From: Euglena gracilis
Lineage: Eukaryota; Euglenida; Euglenophyceae; Euglenales
Assembly (NCBI GenBank): GCA_039621445.1
Contig: CP154955.1
Coordinates: 16,104,139 to 16,168,138, forward strand
Direction of reading: 5' to 3'
DNA length: 64,000 bases
In this document: positions 44,201 to 52,792 of the stretch, piece by piece
How the letters are laid out: every line of letters begins with the position of its first letter
Position numbering within the stretch: position 1 is the first letter of the stretch
The notes under the pieces: generated by a model
What the model saw: only the letters and a program-made list of their open reading frames with translations
What the model was told of the DNA's origin: nothing
Database searches by the model: none
Program-made: the position numbers and the translations under genes

Positions 44201-47200
44201 ATGCAAGGTTGGGAACACCAGGTGCAAACACAAGTAAATTAAAGGTGTGGTGAACATTTGAAACACATTCTGGAAAAGTGTGAACAGAGGCATCTTTAAC
44301 CAACCTCCAAAAAGATAAAATCATTAGCCATTGGAGTGACATAGCTGGGGTCTGTTTCACACGGACACCGGAATACATACTCTGTTGCACTGCTGAAAAG
44401 TCATGAAAATGCTTTGCCCGACGAAAAGAATGCGATGACTATCTTTTTTGGATTGGGCCTTTTGGATTTGGGTTTTGCTCAGGCGCCAAGTGATGGCCAA
44501 CTACAGGGGGGGGGGAATTAGTGTAAAAATTTGGCTTTAAAAATTGGAGATGGAAAATGGCAATCTCGGCTGAAACGGCAGGAAAAAATGGTAGGATTTC
44601 ATTTTGCTAAAAAAAAAAAGAATGTTTAATAAATAAAAAGGAGTAATTTCTGGAAATTTCCAAAACTCATGTGAAAAATTAGGCAATCTCAACAAAAACA
44701 ATAGAATAATATTTGGCAGGACTTGTTCTGCCAATTTTTTCTATTCATTGTCATAACCAATCCCCCCCGGTTTGGCGGAAGAAAAAGTTGCCGCAGAGAG
44801 GAAAGAACGGTGCTGAGGAAGATCTTTTGAAGTTTCCCATGGCCGAATCCAACCCCATCCGGCCGGACAGGACGGCGGTCCTGTCGGCAGCCTGGCTGTG
44901 CCCTTGTCCCGCGCCTCGTCGTTGGTGGTGATCGACACCTCCGAGCCTTTGGAAAGAAACACAAACGTGCGAGTGAAGAGCTGCGTGCACAGCGGGCCCG
45001 CTGCGGCAAATCCGCGGGTATGATGCACACGCCAGGCTGATTTTTACCAACCCTGGGGGGGAGGGGGGTCCGGAGTGCAAATTGAGTGCCTGCCCAGGCA
45101 GGCACCCCTCCCCCCCCCCAGGTGGGGTCGGCACCCAACTAAAATACGGCCTGATGCACGTGCCAGACGCTGTTTGTTGTCCAGCAGAACGCAGCCCAAA
45201 GGTGCCATCTCACAAGCTGGAGAGGAACATTTAAACCTCAGAGGTGGGGGATACAACAGGGTGGGGGGTTACTTCTTCAATTTTTTCCCCCAAACCCGTT
45301 GATCCCAGCCTACCACAACTCTGAAATTGACAACAAAATTGAAGAACAGAACAGTGGAATAAGATTAGACCCTAAAAAACTGTCAGTTGACAGGTCCAAT
45401 AACAGGAGGAATGAAAACCTTCTCCACTCCACCCCCTCCCAATAAGACCCCTTGGGATTTATTGGGGAAAAACACAAAAAATAAACCTTCTTGAAATGTG
45501 AAAACGCCCCAGGATGGGCGATAATCTGATAGCGGTTCATTTTTCTACCCATTCTGTAGGTGCTAAAACTGGCAGTTTTTTTTTGAGACGACTTTACATT
45601 CATTATGGAAAATCCTTCTTTTTTGGACCTCCTTTTGGACCTCCCGTGGGCAGGCTTTTTCGCAAGAAATTTTCAGCAAAATTCAACAACTATACCAGTA
45701 TACCCCAAAAAACCCTTTGGGGTCTTCAGAAACGGACAAAGAGCAAACCTGGGATCAATTTTTTCGGGGGTGTAATTAGAGCTTTCCAGCAATTTCTGGG
45801 GGGGGGGGTTGACGGTCTCCTGCAGCAGGAAGCCAGTATATCAGGCCGACTGGCAGCCAGAAATGAAATATTCCAACCCCGACCTTTGCCCTATCCCTTG
45901 ATTGCGGCCACCCCAACGGATCACACTTACCATACTGCTGCTAGAGCAGGTCTTTGGGATCCACGGTGCGCAGTGTAACCCGTTTCATGGGCGGGGAGTT
46001 TTTTTCAATTTTTTTTGCATTTTTTGGGCGAAATATTTTGAAGCTTTCAGTCATCATCTTCAGACAATATTATGATATATGATATCCCATGATAATGATA
46101 TGGAATCGAGGGGGGGTCGGGCCAAGTGGGACCCCCAGAGGGGGGTTGAACACCACGGGTGCGGTGCAGGGAGGTCAGCCCGCCAGGATGGCAGGGCAGT
46201 CACAGGGCGGCGGAACACCTTCCTGGATGGTGACCTGGCCGCCCTCCATGTTGCCGGTGCGGATCTCCCAGTCGTCCCATGGCTTGAAGCCACCCCACCT
46301 CCCGGCAGGGTATTAAGTGAGCTGGGAGAAGGGGGTTGGGTGGCCCCTCCCTCCAGAGGGGGTGTGCCCCCCCATACAAAATGTTTTCCGGCACAAAGAG
46401 GCAGAAAATTGTTTTGGGGCTTAAAAAGAGCCAAAAATAGCGTTTTGCGCAGTCTTCCTTAAAAAAAAACGGAGAAAACACACAACAAAAATTTATCTTC
46501 TCCGGTGTGAAGAAACGGAAATTTCTTTTTAGCTCCAGGGGGTCCCGGACCTTATTTGGGTCACAAGTGGGGGGGTCTGACCCCCCTCCCCCCACACAAA
46601 ACCAACGCTCAATTGATACTGTGCGACCGGGGCCAGAAGGCTCGCACCGGAAAGCCACGGGACATACGGGGCCCTTCGTGTCCAGCGCCAGCGCGCAGAG
46701 GCAGCCCGCGCGCTCCGCGACGGCGGCGCGGAAGTCGCGGACGACGTCGGCGAACCACTCATTGGTGCCGTGTGAGAAGTTGAGCCGCAGGACGTCCATC
46801 CCGCTGCGGAGGGGGCGGGGGAGGGGGAGAGGGACAGGCTTGGGGCACTGGATGGACGGGTACACTGTGGACAAGTCAGCGAGTCTATGCCTGGAGACAA
46901 CTTCCTGGGGAGACTTATACGCCAACCAGTCCAGGCCCCAAGGAGACAACTTCCGGGGTCAACGGCAACCTCACGGGGGTCGGCGACCAGGCTGAATTTT
47001 GACCAACCCCGGGGGGGGGGGGAGGGGGATAGCCTTCCAAAATCAGTACGTAGGGTGGTTTGCTGCATGGCAGGCTCGAGGTGTACGGTTTAAGACAGCC
47101 CACACTTTTTTTTGGGTTTGGGTTGTGGGTGATGAATTGAAAAAAAAAATGCCCTCTGCACACGTGTGCAGGGGGCAGAAAGAGATTTGCCCCACTCGAC

Positions 47201-49035
47201 AAAGAACCATGGCTTAATGCAACGGGCGGCGGCATTGGCCAACCGACACAGCGGCCCAGGGGGTTGTGGCGGGCACCAGTCCAGCATGAAGCCCAGCGTC
47301 TGCTTACTGCAGGTGACGGGGCCGACGGTGCAGACCACGCCGGTCCCCCGCATCATCCGGAGCATGCCGTTGCTGACTACCCGACGGTGGGGGGGGGGAG
47401 GGCCACTTCAACTTCTGCAAACCAGTCAGTCACTTTCCAAAAACCAGTCACGCATTTCCGGCCCCACAACAGGGGGGAGGGTCGGTCGCTCTGGCCACTC
47501 GGGTGAGAGAGGCTCAAAACAAATAATGGATTTTGGCCAAGATCCCCAAAAATTTCGGCACACGGTGGGCCACTTTTGGACAGTCCTGGTAACCCCCCCC
47601 CCCCAAAGGCCAAAAGCCAAGAACCAGTCACTCTGCGGGGGGGGGGGGGGGCACCGCAAGCACCGGCATGGCCCGGGGCCCAATCTCTTGGGGCCGGGTG
47701 GGGTCGGGGAGGACCACCGGGGACACAAATGCGGGGACGGCCACGGGCGGCGTGGGGCAGCCCTGGAGACGGCGGGGAGGCGGCGACCGTGGGCGACCGG
47801 CGTTGGTTGGACAGGCGCAGCAGGCGCGGCGCAGGGAATTTGGGCGGATTTGACTCCGGAGCAGACAGCTCAATGCGAGTTCGGTGAGCTGCACCCCGCG
47901 CACCCCGCACCGCGCACCACCCTCACCCGCCCTGCAACGTCGGGGAAAAAAGCCCATCGCGCCATCCCCGCTTGCACACCAGGTACTCCTGCAGGAACAG
48001 CCGCGGGTTGCATGGGCGCTCGTCCAGCAGGTGCTGGAGGAGTTCATCCATCAGCTGGGCCCAGGCTGGTGTGGAAATCCCAAATGGGGGGGGCATCAGA
48101 GGGGAGAGAGTGGTTCCAGACCAGGGACCACTCTCACACCACAGGGGAAAAAAGAGTGGCCCCTGTCTTTCTTTTTTAAAGACCGCAAAGGAGGCCTTGG
48201 GGGTGTCCCCCGGGGGTCCAGCAGACCCACCCACCCACCCCCCTCCCCCCTTGGGTCCTACCTTTTTTTTATAAAAAAAATCCCCAACCCCCCAATTAAT
48301 AACCCCCGCACCCTGGGATTAAACCAACAGTCCAAATAATAACCACCTCCCCAAATAATCGGCCTCCCCATCCAAAGAGTTCTCGAGTGCAAAGAACGAG
48401 AATCAGACGAAAGCCACACCTTGGCCACATGACGGCCTCAAGAATTGTTTGGTTCCTTAAGCTTCAGCCATTGAGACAATCAGCAAAACTGTGCTGGGAC
48501 AAAAATTTTTACCCGGAAATGCACACGCCGCTTTTCAGACCATCATCAATCACTGCACAGACAATGAAAACGCCGAGGACTATTCGACCATTTTTTTTGA
48601 TGGGAAAAAACCCAAAAAATACAATAGCCCCCCCCCCCAATTTATAGCCCCCTGAGATTTTAACCAACAGTCCAGTTAATAGCCCATGGATTCATTAATT
48701 GGGGTGGGTTAAAAGATGAAACGAGGCGCTGGGAATTTTCGAAATTGTTTTTTTTTCAGGTGTTTCTTTTGTTGACGAGAACAAAGAAACTGCAAAAAAA
48801 CGTAATCCCGGCGCACAGCGCCAGGGAGGTGGGGAAAACGGTTCCCAAAACCCCACCTGACAAACGGGGGGTGGACAGCTCCGTTCCCCCGGTCCAAGCC
48901 AACGCTCGCTTACCTGCCGAGGGTTGCCCCCCCTTGCCAGCGACCTCAACCCTCACGGCAGGCCCCAACACACTTCCCTGGCAGGGGCACGTGGTGGGTG
49001 GCGAGGTACTTGTGGGCCGGGGTGGGCACCGACAT
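30760..49035 (-). CDS. PYK: Pyruvate kinase with an N-terminal RII-alpha/Dpy-30-like docking segment
   Basis: Pyruvate kinase makes pyruvate and ATP from phosphoenolpyruvate and ADP, the last step of glycolysis. Family motifs appear in order over about 19 exons: [131 protein letters not shown], and a C-terminal domain ending AIAIYDG to ILTVLRVP. The catalytic residues expected in these motifs are present: Arg and Asn/Ser of RLNFS, Asp of DTKGP, Lys and Glu of FSKIE, Asp of RGDLG, Thr of ATQ. Upstream, [15 protein letters not shown] plus [20 protein letters not shown] match the RII-alpha docking and dimerisation pattern found on PKA regulatory subunits and flagellar proteins. No chloroplast or mitochondrial presequence is seen. 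One part of the beta subdomain (after [10 protein letters not shown]) was not located. Confidence 0.85.
31137..31462. repeat. Microsatellite (ACAT)n with a CA core
   Basis: About 320 bp of CATA units interrupted near 31,306-31,328 by CA dinucleotides. Intronic in PYK. Confidence 0.98.
31545..31590. repeat. 10-bp tandem GGTCGGCCCT, copy 1
   Basis: Four tandem decamers. The same decamer recurs as a longer array at 32,205-32,330. Confidence 0.85.
31776..32140. repeat. Duplicated intronic block, family G copy 2, with 10-bp minisatellite
   Basis: Counterpart of 8,333-8,688, collinear over some 350 bp including the GCATCGCCCA array and the trailing CATCATCAGAGGTGCTTG. Confidence 0.8.
32205..32330. 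repeat. 10-bp tandem GGTCGGCCCT, copy 2
   Basis: About nine decamers in two blocks separated by a short unique stretch, intronic in PYK. Confidence 0.85.
32330..32560. repeat. Dispersed repeat, family E copy 2
   Basis: Partner of 4,040-4,390, with the same order of A/T-rich words between a TTTCTTCGGC start and a tail with a C run. Confidence 0.45.
32907..32933 (-). CDS. PYK exon 18 (27-nt microexon)
   Basis: GEDYATRAQ, between a gttag acceptor and a CAG|GCCAGC donor, phase 0-0. It supplies the helix that family members have just before the AK..G segment of the last exon. Confidence 0.5.
33057..33118 (-). CDS. PYK exon 17
   Basis: Encodes [20 protein letters not shown]. ggag acceptor. Again no GT donor is near, and a GC donor is assumed. 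Confidence 0.65.
33289..33605. repeat. Dispersed repeat, family C copy 2 (about 315 bp)
   Basis: Collinear with 25,275-25,575. On the minus strand it reads CCCGGTTCGACCCC, a perfect T-arm/box B type word. It lies in the PYK intron between exons 16 and 17. Confidence 0.7.
33884..33954 (-). CDS. PYK exon 16
   Basis: Encodes [20 protein letters not shown] and GLT. gcag acceptor in matching phase. No GT is near, so a GC donor (A|GCTCGC) is inferred. Confidence 0.8.
34878..35089 (-). CDS. PYK exon 15 (C-terminal domain)
   Basis: 70 residues: [54 protein letters not shown]. acag acceptor after a GT-rich array, GTGTGG donor, phase 0 in and 2 out. Confidence 0.88.
35110..35420. repeat. GT-rich microsatellite
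   Basis: Runs of GT with GTT, GTGG and GCGT interruptions, directly upstream of the PYK exon 15 acceptor on the coding strand. Confidence 0.95.
35799..35861 (-). CDS. PYK exon 14
   Basis: 21 residues: [20 protein letters not shown] and R. gaag acceptor, GTGTGG donor, phase 0-0. Confidence 0.88.
36413..36524 (-). CDS. PYK exon 13
   Basis: Encodes [20 protein letters not shown] then TAIVDGADC. The 5' border is uncertain (a Pro-rich lead-in). The donor is probably CAG|GCTTTC, as no GT lies near. Confidence 0.85.
36663..36688. repeat. Microsatellite (AAT)n
   Basis: About eight AAT units, intronic in PYK. Confidence 0.9.
37411..37549 (-). CDS. PYK exon 12
   Basis: Encodes [20 protein letters not shown] and [17 protein letters not shown] provides a metal-binding Asp. 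ctcag acceptor. The 3' end after CATQ is uncertain because family members continue directly with MLESM. Confidence 0.88.
37607..37894. repeat. Microsatellite (ACAT)n
   Basis: About 285 bp of ACAT units with a short GCAT/CACA interruption near 37,740. A second ACAT array in the same gene lies at 31.1 kb. Confidence 0.98.
38882..38962 (-). CDS. PYK exon 11 (catalytic Lys)
   Basis: 27 residues: [20 protein letters not shown] then NFAAILQ. FSKIE carries the catalytic Lys and a metal-binding Glu. ctcag acceptor, GTGTGG donor, phase 0-0. Confidence 0.9.
40291..40361 (-). CDS. PYK exon 10
   Basis: Encodes [20 protein letters not shown] and Q, the FASFIR motif. GTGGGG donor. The acceptor lies in an A/T homopolymer zone and is tentative. 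Confidence 0.85.
40669..40774 (-). CDS. PYK exon 9
   Basis: Encodes [20 protein letters not shown] then [15 protein letters not shown], the return to the barrel. aaag acceptor, GTCATC donor. The phase to the next exon is not resolved. Confidence 0.85.
41024..41165. repeat. GT-rich microsatellite
   Basis: GTGTGC, GTGTG and GGGTG units, intronic in PYK. Confidence 0.9.
41500..41885. repeat. Dispersed repeat, family H copy 1
   Basis: Similar in order to 51,435-51,760: flanking CCTTAAAA-type tandem words, CATTGCC, a C-rich AAAACT stretch and a central GTTGGTTCGATGCC, which contains a box B-like GGTTCGATGCC. Intronic in PYK. Confidence 0.6.
42511..42547 (-). CDS. Weak candidate for the missing B-domain exon of PYK
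   Basis: [12 protein letters not shown], between a cacag acceptor and a GTTGTC donor, would sit where pyruvate kinases have their V.....V.NGG-type strand. The phase does not close to the next exon, so this may be chance. Confidence 0.2.
43460..43543 (-). CDS. PYK exon 8 (B domain)
   Basis: 28 residues: [20 protein letters not shown] then DDGLFCLE. aacag acceptor, GTGTGC donor, phase 0-0. Confidence 0.88.
44897..44946 (-). CDS. PYK exon 7 (B domain)
   Basis: Encodes [16 protein letters not shown], the B-domain strand. ccaaag acceptor. A GC donor (ACA|GCCAGG) is needed for phase 0, so the 3' border is tentative. Confidence 0.7.
45033..45153. mobile_element. Short TIR element, family B copy (121 bp)
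   Basis: Left end CAGGCTGATTTTTACC and right end AAAATACGGCCTG are inverted repeats. Flanks ATGCACACGC and ATGCACGTGC look like a diverged 10-bp duplication. The centre holds GAGTGCCTGCCCAGGCAGGC. It lies in the PYK intron between exons 6 and 7. Confidence 0.6.
46219..46282 (-). CDS. PYK exon 6
   Basis: Encodes [20 protein letters not shown] and E. The frame closes with a ttcaag acceptor, which puts PWDDW between DTKGP and EIRTG, residues that normally abut. GTGTTC donor. Confidence 0.75.
46306..46623. mobile_element. Intronic TIR element, family A copy 2 (318 bp)
   Basis: Ends CAGGGTATTAAGTGAG and CTCAATTGATACTGTG are imperfect inverted repeats. It is identical in length to the copy at 6,606 and shares its internal order of C-run, gcgc-like words and a closing ACAAAACCAAC. 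It makes up 318 bp of the 385-bp intron between PYK exons 5 and 6. Confidence 0.7.
46668..46803 (-). CDS. PYK exon 5
   Basis: Encodes [20 protein letters not shown] and [12 protein letters not shown], with the active-site RLNFS and DTKGP. gcag acceptor, GTATGT donor, phase 1 in and 0 out. Confidence 0.92.
46988..47043. repeat. Family B-like mini element (about 55 bp)
   Basis: CAGGCTGAATTTTGACC at left and CCTTCCAAAATCAG at right can pair, with a G run between. Probably a deletion derivative of family B. Confidence 0.35.
47277..47372 (-). CDS. PYK exon 4 (start of catalytic barrel)
   Basis: Encodes [20 protein letters not shown] then [18 protein letters not shown] is the pyruvate kinase opening strand. 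gtcag acceptor, GTGCCC donor, phase 1 in and 2 out. Confidence 0.85.
47373..47661. mobile_element. Family F-like repeat filling a whole PYK intron
   Basis: Shares CCAGTCAGTCACTTT, CCAGTCAC, GGCCACTTTTGG-type words and G/C runs with 17,851-18,203. Its limits coincide with the intron between PYK exons 3 and 4, whose donor is GC. Confidence 0.55.
47662..47762 (-). CDS. PYK exon 3 (Pro-rich linker)
   Basis: Encodes [20 protein letters not shown] and [13 protein letters not shown], a linker between the docking segment and the kinase. Frame to the next exon closes only with a GC donor (GT|GCTTGC). Confidence 0.6.
47980..48054 (-). CDS. PYK exon 2 (docking helix 1 end and helix 2)
   Basis: 25 residues: [20 protein letters not shown] then LQEYL, matching the L..L...L..ERP.P..FL..YL pattern. 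cccag acceptor, GTGTGC donor, phase 0-0. Confidence 0.75.
48991..49035 (-). CDS. PYK exon 1 (start codon, docking helix 1)
   Basis: ATG at 49,035 opens [15 protein letters not shown], the YLxxH start of a RII-alpha/Dpy-30-like hairpin. Donor GTGCCC in phase 0 is assumed. A later GTTGGG would add VPLPGKC. Confidence 0.6.
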
Positions 49036-50357
49036 GGGACAACGGAGAAGATGGCTCAGCTGGGGCAAGGAAAGGCGGAGACCCATCCGAGACCACAATA
49101 CCCCACAAAACGACTGGATGCCCCCCTCCAGGAATATATGTGGGCAGCCGGAGGAGGGGGTATGACCCCCAACACGGGGGGGGGGGGGGCACGTTTTGAG
49201 TTTGGGAGCCAGGGCCAAGGTACCCGTGAAAATAAAATTTCTTCGGAGAAAATCCCAAATAAATATAACACACGCTTTTCTTATGCTGTTCAGAGGGGGG
49301 AAATATACCCCAACATTCTAAAAAGAAAAGAAAATCAATTTAATTCGACCAAAAAATACACAATTTGACCCAATGCCTTTTTCTCCTGAGGACAGAGGAA
49401 TATAAAGAAATGTCTTTTATTGTGTTTTTGAAGCGAATCTGAAATGAAAGACTTTTCCCAAGCTGGAAAGAAATCTATCTTATTATTTTTCTTCTAAAAA
49501 CCCTTTTGGTAACTCTCGCTTTCTGTTGAGCTCGGGCGGGGTGGGTCGCAACACTCCCTCCCCACTTTCAGGGGGAGGGGGGTTTTTCCGCGTCAGGTTT
49601 TAGGGTTTGACAGGGCAGTTGTGGGGTGGGCCGTGAAAATTTAACCACCCCAAATCAGTCCAGAATATCACTTTGAGCACTGTTTTGGGGCAAAAAATTG
49701 TAAAAACCAAAAAGGTATGATGCCCGAAGGAAAAAAATGACGAATTTGGGAACCCCCCCTGTGTGCACTGTGGCGGTTTGTTTGGTGCCTTTTTTCCCCT
49801 TCTGGTCCTGGTCCTGGTCCCCCCCCCCCCCAGCAGGTGGGCATGACCGATGCGGGCGGGGGATGGCCCCCCTGCGGTCAAGCAGTGAAGGGTGACATCC
49901 CCCACCTATGGTCATGACGCCCTCAACCCGGGTCCAGACCCCCCCCCCACCAGGACCCCTCACCCTCACTGCGCCTACTCAAAACCAAAAGGCTTCCCAA
50001 ACATCGCTGCCACCCAAGGGCGCCTGGACAATTGATGGGATTCGGATTCCTTGGGTGTGAGCCAGAAACAGCACATTGGGACCATCAAGGGCCACCAAAT
50101 GCGGATATATTTTTTTTTCTGTGTCGCCGCCAATTGCTGAATGAGCGAATACCCTAATAAATTAAATATTCGAAATTGCTGTGCTCCCACAAAACATAGA
50201 ACTCCTGGATCCAATGTCCGGCATTTTTTTTTTGATGTTTCACATTTTTTTTTCAGAGCATATTCTGTTTTCCCTTCAACTTTGAATCAATGATTCAAAA
50301 ACCTGCACAGGTGCTTCAAAAGGCAAACGAAAGGGTGGATCTGTCGTCCAACCTCCA

Positions 50358-51142
50358 TACCTCCCCCCCCCCCCTTGTCCAACGACCACTAATGTTCGTC
50401 TCCGACCGGGGGGGGCGGTCGCTAAATTGGCCAATGTTCGTCTCCGACCAGGGGGGGTGGTCGTTAGACAAGGGGGGTAGGCCCCAGGTCGGCAATAAAT
50501 TGGCCACATAGGGGGGTATTTGGTCATTTTGGACAACTTTGGGCTATTTTCGGCATTTTTGGCGACTTCTGCCATTTTTTGGCCACTTTTGGCCATTGTT
50601 TGGCCACTCTTGGGATTTTTTTGGGTCACTTTTGGCCATTTTTTGCCACGTTTGGTTTCATTTAGCCATTCTTGGCCACTTTTGGCCATTTTTGGTGTCT
50701 TAAGCCATTTTTTGGCCACTTCTAGCCATTTTGGGCAACATTTGGCCACTTTTGGCAATTTTGGGCCACTTTTTGCCCCAAATTCAGGCCATTTTTGCCC
50801 ATTTTTGGCCATTTTTGGCCAACTGGGATCAAATTTCAGCCGTTTGGAACAATCTCACACTTCCATAAATTTCAGTCATTTTGGGGTGATTTGTAACCAT
50901 TTTGGGGAGCTTTTGGCCTTTTTTTTGTGCCGTTTTGGCATTTTCTGCCATTTTAGGGTGGTAATCCCAAACAAATCGCAAAAAAAAGCATCACTGGAAC
51001 ATGCAAATGCAACTAAACCGAAAATAAAATCACACAATTTTTTTCGCAATACTGAACCAACATCGTATACAAAAAGATCGTCTCTGACCGGGGGGGTGGT
51101 CGTTAGACAAGCCCGGTCGTTGGACAAGGGGGGGGGGAGGTA
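50358..51142. mobile_element. MITE-like element with 27-bp inverted repeats
   Basis: Left arm TACCTCC, a C run, TTGTCCAACGAC (50,358-50,386) is mirrored by GTCGTTGGACAAG, a G run, GAGGTA (51,116-51,142). Inner copies of CTCCGACCGGGG and GGTCGTTAGACAAG flank about 340 bp of TTTTGGCCA repeats. No clear target duplication. Confidence 0.55.
50520..50860. repeat. Imperfect TTTTGGCCAnTT tandem array
   Basis: Units of 10-14 bp around TTTTGGCCA, forming the core of the element above. Its minus-strand translation (MAKNGQKWPE) is an artefact. Confidence 0.8.
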
Positions 51143-51434
51143 ATTGACAGACAGGAAACAAGGAGGGCAACACCAGGCTTTTCGTGTGTTTTTATTGGGT
51201 GACTTCTTATTTCCCCAGGTCAACCCCAGAGGAATCAAACCTCGGCGCCATGTTTAGGAGTCAAATTGGGAAAACTTCACAATTACACCCAAATATAAAT
51301 AAAAAGTAAGTGCAATTTTATCGGCCTAAGAGAATATAATACGCATGCCACATAAACTTATAATAAACAATAATAATTATACAGTTATACATATTGTAAC
51401 ATTTCACGAACAATCCTTGCTGAGGCTTCTGAGT

Positions 51435-51760
51435 AGGCATTTTTTTTTTTAAGGAGCCTTAAAAAACCTTAAAAAATTGTGGAAAAATCCTGTCTTCAAA
51501 AATCCTGGAAGATTTTTTTGAATTTTGAGCAAAAAAAAAAGAAGTCGCAAATCTTGACAAAAAAACAAGCCTTCTCAGGACATAAAATTATTTCTGGAAC
51601 ATTGCTGGAACATTGCCTGCCCACTCAAAACTCAGAAAAATGTGTTTGATATTCAACGTGGACCGACGTTGGTTCGATGCCCAGATGATTCTTTGACTAC
51701 CCATGAAAAATAGACGCCTTAAACACTCTTAAAAAAATGGAAATGCCTTAAAAAATTAAA
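51435..51760. repeat. Dispersed repeat, family H copy 2
   Basis: Partner of 41,500-41,885, again with CCTTAAAA words at both sides and a central GTTGGTTCGATGCC. Confidence 0.6.
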
Positions 51761-52722
51761 AAAGCTAGCTCAAAATTTTTGAAAAATTTTGTTTTAAAAA
51801 TGATGCCTGGTTGGTGGTGGATAACAAAACCAGCTGCTTCGGACCTGAATCAGGGCATCGACAGTTGAGGGGAGGTGTGCCGTGGGAGGTTGGATTGCGT
51901 TTGGTTGGACGGCCGCGGCCAGCCGTTTACCAAGATTTTAAAAAGAATTGTTATCTCAAGTTGGAATTTGGCCGGCCACGGCCAGCCGCAGTCGGCCGAG
52001 GGCAGCCACAACTCCAGCTGTGGACGTTGCTGGCAATACAATGGTTGGAACGGCCGCCGGACATGAACCCAACCAGAGAGTTCCCTCAGAGTATGGGACT
52101 TGTGATTGCAACGTGTGTGCATACTTTGCAGGATAAATTGGCCCTACAGGGTACCAGCTGCCCCAAAGAGCCTTCCAACTGGGGTTAACACACATGGGGG
52201 GACCCCGGCTTGGTGCCTTCTGCGCCTCGCTTGGGTCCCCCATGTATTTAACCCGAGTTTTGCGGCTCTTTGTGTTCGTTGTGCACCCTGTAAAGGCCAA
52301 TATAACGACGTTGAGCGGGAAGGGTTCAGCTGTTTGCATGCAAAATTTAACCCTAACCCTACTCCCTTCAGATAACATCATCAAGATTGGAATTGTTCAA
52401 CAATTGGGTGAATCAGCCGAAGGCGATCCAACCACAAAAAAAATGTGTCTCCCTGTTAGTTGGAAAAGCGGCCAGACAAATTTCAACCAGTCAGTTGAGA
52501 TGAAATAGCTTGGTTGGCCGCGGCCTTCTGGGGGTCAATCCTGAAAGTTGAAATCCCCATCTGTGCGCACGCATTTGAGCACTAACGAAGCGTCGTGGGG
52601 CCCCAGGCCAGGCCAGCGAGGAGAACTAGTCATCCTCCGGGAGGGGGGGGCCGGAATGGAAGAAGGGTGTGTTGTTAAGCGCAGTGAGCCACAATGGCGC
52701 GGCCGGCAGGGTGGGTCGGGGC

Positions 52723-52792
52723 TCAGAGGCCGACCAGCTTGGCGCTGAGGTCCCACAGCTGGGCCGCCTTGGCGTCGTCCATCGCCTCCTCG
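52723..52792 (-). CDS. LPOR-like exon 11 (stop)
   Basis: Encodes EEAMDDAKAAQLWDLSAKLV then GL and TGA. It matches the LPOR C terminus (EASDxEKARKVWExSEKLVGL). gtcag acceptor. Confidence 0.85.

Larger units (their letters stand above)
49036..52722. other. Intergenic stretch between the LPOR-like gene and PYK
   Basis: No exon recognised. It holds the 785-bp inverted-repeat element at 50.4-51.1 kb, a family H repeat at 51.4 kb, and a stretch at 51.9-52.5 kb with repeated GGCCGCGGCCAGCCG-like words. Open frames in that stretch show no family signal. Confidence 0.5.

Noticed and set aside
50276-50812. 178-residue minus-strand frame MAKNGQKWPE...
   Set aside because: Low-complexity reading of the TTTTGGCCA array.
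51811-52188. 125-residue plus-strand frame
   Set aside because: Rich in GRPRPA from a GGCCGCGGCCAGCCG-type repeat. No family pattern and no exon-like borders.
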